Source: CAZKXU01 sp964556665
Lineage (GTDB): Bacteria; Bdellovibrionota_C; UBA2361; CAZKXU01
Direction: 5' to 3'
Assembly (NCBI GenBank): GCA_964556665.1
Contig: CAZKXU010000044.1
Coordinates: forward strand, 1 to 26,440
DNA: 26,440 nt
The notes under the pieces were generated by a model that saw nothing but the letters and a program-made list of their open reading frames with translations, ran no database searches and was not told the origin of the DNA. This document shows positions 8,463 through 16,743 of the stretch, in pieces (within the stretch, counting starts at the first letter, position 1; each line of letters opens with the position of its first letter). The position numbers and the translations under genes are program-made.

Positions 8463-8553
8463 CTCCCTTGGCGACCGTCAGGGAGCCTCACAGTTTCTGT
8501 ACAGGCCTCTCAGGCGGTGTTTTTGCTAAAAAGGTAGTTCCTGGACAGAAACT
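8463..8553. other. Two tandem stem-loops in the 469-bp gap 8307-8775
   Basis: Stem 1: CTCCCT (8463-8468) with AGGGAG (8480-8485). Stem 2: AGTTTCTGT-a-CAGG (from 8492) with CCTG-g-ACAGAAACT (8540-8553), 13 of 14 positions paired, around a loop containing TTTTT...AAAAA that can pair further. The pairs are not followed by a T-run. They may be part of a small structured RNA or the remnant of a palindromic element. The remainder of the gap holds the promoter described separately and nothing else I recognise. Confidence 0.35.
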
Positions 8554-8686
8554 AGTTAGATCCATAAGTTGTTGCGATGTGCCAATTGCCAAGGATTATA
8601 GCATCTTCGGGTCAGTTAGAGCAGCGCTAGTATTGATATATTAACGAAAGTTTAACCTGTTCTCTACATCTCTCTAGTAAATCAAA

Positions 8687-8715
8687 TTGAGACGTATAAA
8701 TCTTGTCAGTAAAAT
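8687..8715 (+). promoter_or_regulatory. Sigma70-type promoter for the 89-residue gene
   Basis: TTGAGA (8687-8692), a 17-bp spacer and TAAAAT (8710-8715), five of six matches in each box. Transcription would start near 8722, leaving a leader of about 54 nt that ends in the strong AAAGGAGGGG ribosome binding site at 8759-8768. Confidence 0.45.
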
Positions 8716-8775
8716 CATTGCGCCTTTGGGTAGGTGTTAAGGTTTGACAGAGGTTAACAAAGGAGGGGTAAGTAG

Positions 8776-9045
8776 ATGAATAGGCTTGGCAACGTTCGCT
8801 CAACGCTACTTACGTTAGCACCGGCCTTTGCTAGTGGGCAGGTCGGAGCTGAGACTCTATCTGACTTACTGTATGAGCTATATGGATTTCTCTCTGCTAG
8901 AGACTTGAGCGCTGAAGTTGAAAGCGAGGATACTGGCCATGCACTTTCACTTGCGCGAACACTTCTGTATGCATCTACAGTAGGATCTCCTATTGATAGA
9001 AATGCGACAGCGAAAGAATTAATTAATCTAGTCGGCGGAGGCTAA
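8776..9045 (+). CDS. Hypothetical 89-residue protein
   Basis: Unrecognised small soluble protein. The start is well supported by AAAGGAGGGG 7 nt upstream, the strongest Shine-Dalgarno in this part of the window, and by a plausible promoter at 8687-8715. The sequence is mostly helical in character: hydrophobic positions alternate in LSDLLYELYGFLSA (about 29-42) and in HALSLARTLLYASTV (about 54-68). There is no signal peptide, no membrane segment and no cysteine. It stands alone between the polyketide operon and the convergent ELWxxDGT gene and is followed at once by a very stable hairpin. The high-quality translation signals suggest it is well expressed. No function can be given. Confidence 0.65.
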   Translation: MNRLGNVRSTLLTLAPAFASGQVGAETLSDLLYELYGFLSARDLSAEVESEDTGHALSLARTLLYASTVGSPIDRNATAKELINLVGGG

Positions 9046-9047
9046 TA

Positions 9048-9083
9048 GAGGCGGGGGTACGGTCCAAAACCGACCCCCGCCTC
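9048..9083 (+). terminator. Very stable terminator-like hairpin after the 89-residue gene
   Basis: GAGGCGGGGGT (9048-9058) pairs with ACCCCCGCCTC (9073-9083); inside it CGGT pairs with ACCG around CCAAA. The total is 15 bp with a single bulged A at 9059. The stem starts 3 bp after the stop codon and is framed by two copies of GCTAATA. There is no T-run on either strand, so it may act as a bidirectional barrier or RNA-stabilising 3' end between two convergent genes. Confidence 0.6.
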
Positions 9084-9184
9084 AAGCTAATAAGGTTAAA
9101 TATACTTATCCAAAGGTAAAAACGGTAATGACCATGAGAAGCTTCCTTGGACTCAATGAAGTGAAATCAAGAGTACAGATATCC

Positions 9185-12100
9185 TCATTGTATCTTTACT
9201 AGTAGTTGTTCAATTAACTTAATTGCCTTTTTACGATTTGCAATAAAGTCCGTTGTTGGTTTAAGAACAATTACCTTATTAATCCCCTTTTTGGCCTTAT
9301 TAATTAAGGTATTAAAGGCTACTGCTCCATCCTTGAAGGTAAGAAAAGTGTTATTTTCCGCTGCAATACCCCCAATCTCAGCTAAAAGAGCTGTGATTTC
9401 GGCTTTTAATGCCTTCTGAGTTTTACTTGCCTTTGTTGACTTAAGAGCTTTAAATGCTTTGACTTTAGTTTGTAGTAAGAGCAACCTATTTTTCAACTCC
9501 TCTCCACGCAAACAATCAATAACGCCATTAGCATTAAGGTCAGAATCAGCTAGATCACATCCACATACTCCAGGCGCAGTCTTGATCGAACTAAGAGGGC
9601 AGCTCTCCTGGCAGTTAAAGACCCCATCAGCATCACTATCTTGATCCAGAACGCCACAGCCGCATACACCAGGCGCGCTCTTGGCAGAATCACTTTCGCA
9701 GCTATCGTTACAGTTGGCGATCCCATCAAGATCGCTGTCAAAATCTGAAACATTACAGCCACAAACACCTGGAACAGTTTTTTGATTGTCAAAAGGACAG
9801 CTATCAGCACAGTCTGCTAAACCATCTAGATCGGAATCATTGTCTTCAATACCACAACCGCATAAGCCTGGCTCTAATTTACTATTATCATTAGGGCAGT
9901 TGTCAGTAAAACGGTGGGGCTCTGAACCAAATACTGCATCGTCTAGTACTGTAATTAATGAATTATTCAGTGAGGATGCTGAAAATAATTCTATAAAATT
10001 ATTGCTGGCTATGTGTATTGGAAGAGTATTGTTTGAGCTACCATCTGTCCTCCAAAGCTCACGTGGAAAGATGTCTGGTGCAAAATAGTAGTGATTGCCG
10101 ATAGGTGTTACAAAATTAAAATTAGTATCATCTCCTACTGTAATATCAAGAAGCATAAATGTTCCATCTGCACTTCCATCTGAGATCCAGAGCTCATCTC
10201 CATGCAGGCCGTCATCTGCAATAAAGGCAATTAGGCCATTAGAAAGCGGCTTACTTGCAGTTTCAAAACCAGTATCAATATTAGAGCTAATTGATCCAGG
10301 TCTAACATCCTTAACCATTACAGTACCTGCAGCAGTGCCATCACTTTTCCAAAGCTCTCTTCCAGCACCATTACCACCATCTGCTGAGATGAATAACACA
10401 GCTGAGTTTGCTATAAATATATCAGGGCTACTTGAGCCGGTTGGATTAATATCGGCAACCATCATAGTTCCACTTACTGTCCCATCAGTAGCCCATAACT
10501 CCGCTCCGTTAATACCATCATTTGCTGAAAAATACAGTTTGCCATTAAATACAAAAGGGTTAGCAGGGCTGCTTTGACCAAACGGATTGATATCTAAAAG
10601 CTCTATTGTGCCATTTGCGGTACCATCAGAAACCCATAGATCAAATCCATCGTTACTGTCATCCGTACCAAAAAAGATTACCTTATTGTTTAGCGCCACA
10701 AGAGGCGAGTTAAAAGTCGCATCGCTGCCAAGTGGATTTAGATCTTTTACCTTGAATGTGCCATTTGCAGTTCCGTCAGTTCTATATAGTGTCTGCTCTG
10801 TCAAGATCTGGTCACGGCCGATAAAAAGTACCTGGCCGTTTAACTCGGCATAACTAAATGTATCTACGCCTGATGTGCCACTTACTATGTCCTTTATAAA
10901 TGTAGTGCCCTGCTCGGTGAAGTCAGACAGCCAAAGCTCGCTGCCTGAAGCCTGCCCTATGCCTGCACCTCTAAAATTGGCTGTTAAAATAGCCTTGCCA
11001 CCTAAAAATGAAGGTATAAACCCACTGCTCACACTGAAAAAATCCTTAACCTTAATGACTGAGTTAGTACTGGAGTCAAAACATCGAAAACTTTGATTAA
11101 CATCAACACGGTTAGCGTTGTAACAGGGAAGATCTCCGATTGTAAGAAAGCCAAAGATGTCGCTGTTAGAATTCTTTCCAGGGAAATTCATATTTTTAAC
11201 TACGACAGTGCCTGCTGCTGTGCCATTACTCTTATATAGACTCCTATTCAGTCCGTTTAGCGCAAAAAATAAGAAGTTTGATCCGTTCACTCGTAGTGAG
11301 CTAGGTGAAGCATTTAGTAGGCCAGTATTCAGATCAACTACTAAAGTTGCATTACCGACAGCGCCATTTGTCTTAAATAACTCTGCTCCATTAATGCCAT
11401 TGTCAGCTGAAAAATAGATCTCAGACCCTACAATTTCTAGAGCTGTTGGTGAAGAGGATCGTGTGCCAGTTGAGATGTCTTTAATAACAACAGTGCCACC
11501 ACTTGTGCCATCAGTTTTATACAGTTCATTGCCAAAACTGGTATTGGAGGCTGTGAATATGATATTGGTCCCGAGTACTCGTCCATTTGAGGGAGAGCTG
11601 CTATTTTCACCACTTTCAATATCTTTAACTAATACAGTTCCAGCAGTACTCCCGTCACTTTTCCAAAGCTCAGACCCAATTACTGAATCGTTGGCTGAGA
11701 AAAATGCTGCGCCACCAATAACGCCGAGTAATTGTGACCCAAAAGAGGTGGATAAATTTCCAGTCGATATGTTTTTAACAAGCTGAGTTCCAGCTACCGT
11801 ACCATCAGACTTCCAAAGCTCCCGTCCATTCACGCCATCATTAGCGATAAATAACAGTAAGCCACTATTAAGTAGTCCAAGGTTAGTAGGTGAAGAACTG
11901 CTGGAATTAGGATTGATATCTAAGAATAGATTTGTTCCTAATGTGGTGCCATCTGTACTCCATAGCTCAGACCCCTTACTTGAATTACTAGCTTTAAATA
12001 ACAACACTCCATTTACAACATCGAAAAAGGAAGGGAACGAAGAGGAGGATCCAGTGTCAATATTCTTAAGTAAAAATGTTCCCGAAGTAGTGCCATCACT

Positions 12101-12604
12101 TATCCACGGTTCGGCACCATTAACGGTGTCTGTGCCTGATAAAAAGATTCGAGCGCCGGCGGTTATAGTTTTTATTGTACCTGAGGTAAAGCCTAGACTT
12201 ACAGTTTCATCACCTGTAGCAATACCAGCAATAAATGTTAAATTTCCAGAATTACCATTTGTTTTATAAAGCGCGCGTGCATTTATACCATCACGTGCTA
12301 TGAAGAAAACATCGTTGCCGATGTTGCCAAGAATTGTTGGGCTTGAGCTTTTGCTACCAGGGTTTATATCAGCGACTAAAAATGTGCCACCTGCTGTTCC
12401 ATCTGTACGCCAGAGCTCTGCTCCAAGGGTACCATCATCTAAAGAAAGATAATGTACGCCGTTTATAGCTACTGAAAGCGAACCTTTATCCATCCCTAGC
12501 GGGAGATTGTTGGCATCTTCAATTAGTATGGGGGATTGTGCCAATACAGTATTACTGAGAAGGGTAAGTAAGCAAAGAAACCTAGTACAATAGCGAATAA
12601 TCAT
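9185..12604 (-). CDS. Large secreted ELWxxDGT-repeat protein with thrombospondin type 3-like repeats
   Basis: An 1139-residue exported protein. Residues 1-22 form a Sec signal peptide (MIIRYCTRFLC... ending in VLA). Residues about 58-890 hold some 15-16 repeats of the ELW[KR][ST]DGTxxGT motif, roughly every 50-60 residues, each followed by a strand such as VKDI and an S-rich SSSP turn; several copies are degenerate (ALYKTNG, ELFKTNG). This is the ELWxxDGT repeat family, predicted to form beta-propeller-like blades. Residues about 901-1034 contain four Cys-rich DxDxDGxxxC repeats (CPNDNSKLEPGLCGC and relatives) like thrombospondin type 3 calcium-binding units. The last 105 residues are Lys/Ala/Leu-rich and probably helical. 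The start has GAGGA 8-12 nt upstream and a good promoter. Likely a calcium-stabilised surface or extracellular protein; the precise role is unknown. Confidence 0.88.
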   Translation of the reverse strand: MIIRYCTRFLCLLTLLSNTVLAQSPILIEDANNLPLGMDKGSLSVAINGVHYLSLDDGTLGAELWRTDGTAGGTFLVADINPGSKSSSPTILGNIGNDVFFIARDGINARALYKTNGNSGNLTFIAGIATGDETVSLGFTSGTIKTITAGARIFLSGTDTVNGAEPWISDGTTSGTFLLKNIDTGSSSSFPSFFDVVNGVLLFKASNSSKGSELWSTDGTTLGTNLFLDINPNSSSSSPTNLGLLNSGLLLFIANDGVNGRELWKSDGTVAGTQLVKNISTGNLSTSFGSQLLGVIGGAAFFSANDSVIGSELWKSDGSTAGTVLVKDIESGENSSSPSNGRVLGTNIIFTASNTSFGNELYKTDGTSGGTVVIKDISTGTRSSSPTALEIVGSEIYFSADNGINGAELFKTNGAVGNATLVVDLNTGLLNASPSSLRVNGSNFLFFALNGLNRSLYKSNGTAAGTVVVKNMNFPGKNSNSDIFGFLTIGDLPCYNANRVDVNQSFRCFDSSTNSVIKVKDFFSVSSGFIPSFLGGKAILTANFRGAGIGQASGSELWLSDFTEQGTTFIKDIVSGTSGVDTFSYAELNGQVLFIGRDQILTEQTLYRTDGTANGTFKVKDLNPLGSDATFNSPLVALNNKVIFFGTDDSNDGFDLWVSDGTANGTIELLDINPFGQSSPANPFVFNGKLYFSANDGINGAELWATDGTVSGTMMVADINPTGSSSPDIFIANSAVLFISADGGNGAGRELWKSDGTAAGTVMVKDVRPGSISSNIDTGFETASKPLSNGLIAFIADDGLHGDELWISDGSADGTFMLLDITVGDDTNFNFVTPIGNHYYFAPDIFPRELWRTDGSSNNTLPIHIASNNFIELFSASSLNNSLITVLDDAVFGSEPHRFTDNCPNDNSKLEPGLCGCGIEDNDSDLDGLADCADSCPFDNQKTVPGVCGCNVSDFDSDLDGIANCNDSCESDSAKSAPGVCGCGVLDQDSDADGVFNCQESCPLSSIKTAPGVCGCDLADSDLNANGVIDCLRGEELKNRLLLLQTKVKAFKALKSTKASKTQKALKAEITALLAEIGGIAAENNTFLTFKDGAVAFNTLINKAKKGINKVIVLKPTTDFIANRKKAIKLIEQLLVKIQ

Positions 12605-12637
12605 ATCAATTTCCTCAAGACAAAATTCTAAGGGCTG

Positions 12638-12665
12638 ATTATAACAGTTGGTAGTTACTATTCAA
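12638..12665 (-). promoter_or_regulatory. Sigma70 promoter of the ELWxxDGT gene
   Basis: Reading the minus strand: TTGAAT (12665-12660), a 16-bp spacer and a perfect TATAAT (12643-12638), about 33 bp upstream of the start codon at 12604. The rest of the gap to 12862 is unremarkable apart from short repeated GTGCAA words around 12768-12790. Confidence 0.55.
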
Positions 12666-12862
12666 GTAAATTGGCTATAGTTGCCAAGGCCTCTTTAAGT
12701 ATTAGATAAGTGCAATGAAAGCATAGTGGAAGTAGAGATTTCTAAATATCGTCGCCACTGAGAAAATGTGCAAATGTGCAAGTGCAAAATGTGTCCGTGG
12801 CAGGAATAGTGCTGTAGCCACTGCTTTTTACTAAGCAGTTCAAATTTGCTATTATTTCTTAG

Positions 12863-14347
12863 ATGTTGGCGTTAACTTCACCTCCAAGTCCACGCCTGTT
12901 AAGCGGCAGGTCGATCTCTCCATTTGTTGGAAGCCTCGCCTTTCCAACCGTGCTGCGCACAGATCCTGCGCACCCTTTAAGACTGACTGTAGCCGATCCC
13001 TCACAAGTTCGCAGGTTGGTTGCTGCAGGCTGCCCGAATTCTATTGCAGAGATGTTAGCCTTAGAGCTTAAAGCTGAGGAGCTAATTACAGGTACAAATA
13101 GTAGTGACTCCGCCATCGACAAGCTGCTGAGTTTGAAGAATCAGGTTCGCATAGATAGTTCAACATTCTTTAGTTCGCACCTCTCGTTTATAGCTGAAAT
13201 AAACCTTGAACGGCTTTCAATTGAGGGGATTCGTAAAGATGCTACTGCTTATTTTCCGAAGGGCCTTGATGGTGCGCATGATCGTACCTTAGTTGGAGGT
13301 GTTAGGCAGGCTAGAGATCAGGCATGGAATTCTAATTCTGGCATCGGTTTCTACAAGAGAGAGATACCACAGTCTATAAGAGATGCTATTCAAGAACTGC
13401 ATGATCGCGATCAGAAGAAGAGCTTTCGAATCGACTATCTTGGGCCAAGAGGTTTTCTTCGTTGGTTTCTAGAAACTCAACTTAGCATGAAAGGTTTTCC
13501 CCATTCACCTGGCAGAGATCTATTGCTAAGAGATATAGAGGCGCTAACCTATGCAAGTGTAGATCCAGATAGTAAGCACCCTATTAGGTGTCGTCTGAGC
13601 TTCAATGATAATACAGGGACACAATGGCACCAAGATGCCGGCAATGGAACTGCAAAATCGATTAAGACCGTATGCGCATACGCCGGTAATAGCACTGTTT
13701 TAGCTGAAACGGCTTCAGAGGAGGACGGTGGCCAGACAGTGGACTCCTTCCAGTATCAGTTTAGAACCACAGAGTTGATTATTGAACACCGTCCCGTTGC
13801 CGGAACAGTTAGCGCTTTCAGAACTTCTGGTAGCAGGGCTAAATCCGTTAGACATAAGGCCCCTGATCTTGATAAAACTCCAAGATTATTTTACGGAGTA
13901 TCCGAAAGTGGCGAACAAATTGACTGGAGAGATTTTTTTAATTTAGTACGCGGGCTTATCAGCAATGCATACAACTTGGCTCTTCGATCCAAATCGACAG
14001 AGGATCTATTCCCATTTTTTCAGATTACAAGAGCGCTTGGAGTATACGGTATAAATCTGAATTTACTATTACTAAGTACAACAGCTGAAGAGAGCGTCCG
14101 GCGCTCTATCCGTATAGAGCTAGCTCAGTACGATAGAGAGATACTTAGGTATCAGATCAAACTCTGGGTAGAGTGTGGCTCCTTTCGAGGTTACTACTGT
14201 GGTGACAATAGCACTCGCAGCTCAAGAGAGGCTATTTCCCCCCCCCCTGACTATTACCCACAAGTATTGAAAAACTTAGTTTGGGATTTTGTCCTTTTCT
14301 CAGTCCTAATCATATTTCCCAGTCTTTGTCCTTGTCAGTTATCCTAG
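12863..14347 (+). CDS. Uncharacterised protein with a possible 2OG-Fe(II) dioxygenase-like (DUF1826-like) core
   Basis: A 494-residue protein I cannot place firmly. In the middle, WHQDAGNG carries H256-x-D258, then SIKTVCAYAGNSTVL, then PVAGTVSAF (311-319), H331 in RHKAP and R341 in PRLFY. The order HxD ... H ... R with R ten residues after the second His is the iron- and 2-oxoglutarate-binding layout of cupin-fold dioxygenases. The surrounding words resemble the DUF1826 pattern (H-x-D, TY-G-GT, G-V, H-x-P, RL). The N-terminal 120 residues and the C-terminal region are unlike anything I recognise; the last 30 residues include a hydrophobic segment. The ATG has no good Shine-Dalgarno. A run of ten C lies in the frame near the 3' end, so the true C-terminus is uncertain. 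No signal peptide is evident. It is convergent with the Tat-signal gene. Confidence 0.6.
   Translation: MLALTSPPSPRLLSGRSISPFVGSLAFPTVLRTDPAHPLRLTVADPSQVRRLVAAGCPNSIAEMLALELKAEELITGTNSSDSAIDKLLSLKNQVRIDSSTFFSSHLSFIAEINLERLSIEGIRKDATAYFPKGLDGAHDRTLVGGVRQARDQAWNSNSGIGFYKREIPQSIRDAIQELHDRDQKKSFRIDYLGPRGFLRWFLETQLSMKGFPHSPGRDLLLRDIEALTYASVDPDSKHPIRCRLSFNDNTGTQWHQDAGNGTAKSIKTVCAYAGNSTVLAETASEEDGGQTVDSFQYQFRTTELIIEHRPVAGTVSAFRTSGSRAKSVRHKAPDLDKTPRLFYGVSESGEQIDWRDFFNLVRGLISNAYNLALRSKSTEDLFPFFQITRALGVYGINLNLLLLSTTAEESVRRSIRIELAQYDREILRYQIKLWVECGSFRGYYCGDNSTRSSREAISPPPDYYPQVLKNLVWDFVLFSVLIIFPSLCPCQLS
14238..14247 (+). repeat. Poly-C tract (C10) inside the coding region
   Basis: Ten consecutive C, read as Ser-Pro-Pro-Pro. 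In the sequence given, the frame continues 33 codons past the tract into a hydrophobic tail. One extra C brings an immediate TGA. One C fewer ends after seven more codons at TGA. Such tracts slip readily in replication and also cause sequencing errors. Confidence 0.9.
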
Positions 14348-14401
14348 TCCCAGGTAAAGATGAGCCAAGTCTATAAGCTAAGTATGTTCCAGTGAAGCTG
14401 A

Positions 14402-15397
14402 TCAACGCGCTAGTAACCGCCCATAAGTATGCTCATATATGGAGCTCCTTCTTTGTAGCTCTTGTGCATGCTTTGCATAATACTCAAATCCAGCGACATG
14501 CGGCTCAGGGGTGATGATCAGGATCTTTTTATTGGAATCAATGCTTAGTAGATTTTTTACATATTCATACATCCATACCGTCTGATAATCAGCGGGATAG
14601 CTAACTCTGAACTCCGGATAAGTCTCTGGAGACGTACTAGCCCCAAATCTTTTTAGAGAAGGATCTCCAACAAAAAATGATGCCGCGGCTGCCATCCTGA
14701 GCAGCATGCGCCGCCCGAAGCGTAGTGGATTAAAGTCTGAATTCCCTCCAACGATCGGAAAGACCGGAGCTTTTAGATTGCCATATAATAAAGCAGCTGC
14801 CACAGCGAAGGATGTTAGTGTTACACTCCAATCAAATATTTTCTTGGCTTGTTGTGAGAATGGATCGATATCAATAAATCTTCTGTTGTATCTGGAGCCA
14901 ATGCTCCTTAGCTCTGCTCTTACAGATGGCTCTATCGCACCTCCCAGTAATACAAGATCGCATCTTGCTATTTTTCCTAAAAGGAAGGTTTTGTCAGCCA
15001 AAATGGATTGCGTATTTATTCCGACACCAACACTTTCAAAATGTGGTCGTGTCTCATCATTTTTATCTACCTCTCTTTCTATACTATGCCCAGTTTCTGG
15101 TTTATCTAAATCTGAAATAGTAATAGTTGAGTATCTGTATGGATATTTACGCGTGGCTCGATTAAAGTCCGCTTCTCCCGATCTCCCAAATTTAAAGATG
15201 CCTTCCCCAAATTTTAGAACCGCAGGCATCGCAGCTAGCGTACAAGTTTCAAGAACACGAATAGCGGTATAAGCAGTCGCAAGGAAATCTCTCCTATTAT
15301 ATCCTGTTCCAGGGGCAGGCTCCTTCATTTGAACATAAGGGCCAGGATCTCTAGGAGTAGCACCACCCTCACCATCTACATACCTGATTTGTGGCAT
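14402..15397 (-). CDS. Hypothetical protein with a twin-arginine-like signal
   Basis: Unrecognised 331-residue protein. GYNRRDFLATAYTAI (32-46) contains a twin-arginine motif (R35 R36 x F38 L39) followed by a weakly hydrophobic stretch, suggesting Tat export or a Tat-derived anchor. The motif lies about 34 residues in, which is still within the range for Tat signals. A second hydrophobic segment (about 192-206, VTLTSFAVAAALLYG) may span the membrane. Near the C-terminus, KKILIITPEPHVAGFEYY (about 290-307) reads like a beta strand followed by a loop with a conserved-looking His. A possible SD (GAGGT) lies about 8 nt upstream of the ATG. The gene is convergent with the dioxygenase-like gene and follows the decayed DUF457 gene. 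No function is proposed. Confidence 0.6.
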   Translation of the reverse strand: MPQIRYVDGEGGATPRDPGPYVQMKEPAPGTGYNRRDFLATAYTAIRVLETCTLAAMPAVLKFGEGIFKFGRSGEADFNRATRKYPYRYSTITISDLDKPETGHSIEREVDKNDETRPHFESVGVGINTQSILADKTFLLGKIARCDLVLLGGAIEPSVRAELRSIGSRYNRRFIDIDPFSQQAKKIFDWSVTLTSFAVAAALLYGNLKAPVFPIVGGNSDFNPLRFGRRMLLRMAAAASFFVGDPSLKRFGASTSPETYPEFRVSYPADYQTVWMYEYVKNLLSIDSNKKILIITPEPHVAGFEYYAKHAQELQRRSSIYEHTYGRLLAR

Positions 15398-15439
15398 ACC
15401 TATTTACCTCGTTGAATGTACTATACCAATAGAGTTCTA

Positions 15440-15941
15440 CTATAGTAAATGACAAAATCGGGTGTCACCAATCAATCCTGTATGTACAGGATCATAGGCG
15501 ATCCAGCCATCTGAAAAAAATCTATAATAATCTAAATCCATTTGTTGTACTGAACTTAATTTCTCACTTTGTTTATAAAGAGGGAGATGCCCACCTTTGT
15601 ATACAATTTTTCCTCGCCACGGACTTACGAGGAACGCGTCGATGTAAATTTCATCATGGTATAAATATTGTCCGCGCCAAGCAAATAGATTGCCGAACTC
15701 CAAGCCACAGCAAAGCGGCAACAATAACCGTGCCAAGTGGTGAGAATGCAAGTGAGTGGGTGAAGTGCCGATGAAACCTAAGAGCAAGCATGGGATTATC
15801 AGCAGAGCGAATTAAAACATCAAGATCGGGGGGCATGCCGGCTATCATTCCAGACGCAGCCGCGAGTCTAAGCATTTTTGAATCGCGGCAAAGGCTAGTT
15901 GCTGCCACTCCTCCAACTATTGCATGTGATAATGGATCCAT
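15440..15941 (-). pseudogene. Decayed DUF457/YdjM-like membrane metal-dependent hydrolase
   Basis: The 5' part (15941 down to about 15700) encodes MDPLSHAIVGGVAA, then MPPDLDVLI and FHRHFTHSLAFSPLG, the conserved N-terminal His/Asp-rich region of YdjM/DUF457 proteins. That frame stops at 15654. A second frame over 15440 to about 15700 continues with FLVSPWRGKIVYKG, then YYRFFSDGWIAYD and GDTRF, which resembles the family's C-terminal domain ending (usually DLRxG). The two pieces lie in different frames, and the membrane-spanning middle (well over 100 codons in the family) is absent. This implies an internal deletion plus a frameshift, followed by early termination. I annotate it as one broken gene rather than two small ones. 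The family proteins are implicated in membrane or LexA-regulated functions with unclear biochemistry. Confidence 0.68.
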
Positions 15942-15964
15942 TTAGTACAAGACAATTTATAAAT

Positions 15965-16474
15965 TCACTTGAAAATAACACGGTGAGCTACGACTCCCCA
16001 TATAACACATAGTAGGTTTAAGATCAGATCTCTTATATCACCTACTCTATAGGGAAGTAAGGCCTGAACAAGCTCATCAAAGCCACCCCAGAGAGAGCCC
16101 AAGATAATCGGCCAATAAAAATATTTATGTACTAGATCGCGACTCAAAAGAAAGCCGAGTAGGCCAAACTCAAGGAGGTGAAATCTTTCTTCAGGAAGAT
16201 CTAAGTTTAGATAAATAATTGTTGCAAACAGGAACACACAAGTGAGGCCGAGATAGTTTATTTTCTTAGTTGTGATGCTACTGCGACAGAAGAGCAAAGT
16301 AGCAAGAGCCATAAAAATTAAAATCCCCCAGAGTAGCTGTTCAATTACATCCCGATCTACAGAGGTAAGGATTAAATCGTATACTTGGCGAAAAAATAGG
16401 GAGCAGATAGGGATCAAAACCAAATAAAGGATTGTAATTTTAGATAAGGGAAATTTATTCTTAATCAGGCTCAA
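15965..16474 (-). CDS. VanZ-like membrane protein
   Basis: A 169-residue protein with four to five membrane segments. It carries the VanZ-family signature: ERFHLLEFGLLGFLL (96-110), GGFDELVQALLPYRVGDIRDLILNLL (130-155, with the conserved DE..Q and R.gD...N elements) and a closing glycine helix. The start at 16474 is a TTG with GGAAA just upstream. A nearby ATG eight bases further upstream is out of frame and stops at once. VanZ relatives are small envelope proteins, one of which gives low-level teicoplanin resistance; most are of unknown function. It is encoded 23 bp upstream of the decayed DUF457 gene, on the same strand. Confidence 0.82.
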   Translation of the reverse strand: MSLIKNKFPLSKITILYLVLIPICSLFFRQVYDLILTSVDRDVIEQLLWGILIFMALATLLFCRSSITTKKINYLGLTCVFLFATIIYLNLDLPEERFHLLEFGLLGFLLSRDLVHKYFYWPIILGSLWGGFDELVQALLPYRVGDIRDLILNLLCVIWGVVAHRVIFK

Positions 16475-16662
16475 TTTTCCATCTTTATATAATCGGAATG
16501 AAAGGGTGCTATCTCTCGTTCCTAAATATTTTACCCACTAAACAGCTTTTAAAAGGTAGATCTATTTCAGACAATAAATTACCACTAAGAGTTATAACTA
16601 GCAGCAAATTAGTTGCATGACACCAAATTTCCAGTGCTATCACCCATCCTCTCGCGAAGCCC

Positions 16663-16691
16663 TTGTGCACGTGAACAGTATTCAGTATAGT
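16663..16691 (+). promoter_or_regulatory. Possible promoter of hflK-hflC
   Basis: TTGTGC (16663-16668), a 17-bp spacer and TATAGT (16686-16691), five of six matches in the -10. Transcription would begin near 16698, about 46 nt ahead of the hflK start. The -35 is poor, so this is tentative. Confidence 0.35.
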
Positions 16692-16743
16692 TCCGACTCA
16701 CTAGTGAAGATGCTCACTGTCGGGCAGACTAAAATTTTTCAAA

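Noticed and set aside
9459..12269. Many plus-strand open frames of 60-160 codons
   Set aside because: They are antisense to the repetitive ELWxxDGT gene; the Ser/Pro/Val-rich translations mirror the repeat codons.
14706..15272. 188-codon plus-strand frame
   Set aside because: Lies entirely opposite the Tat-signal gene, with no ribosome binding site and no recognisable features.
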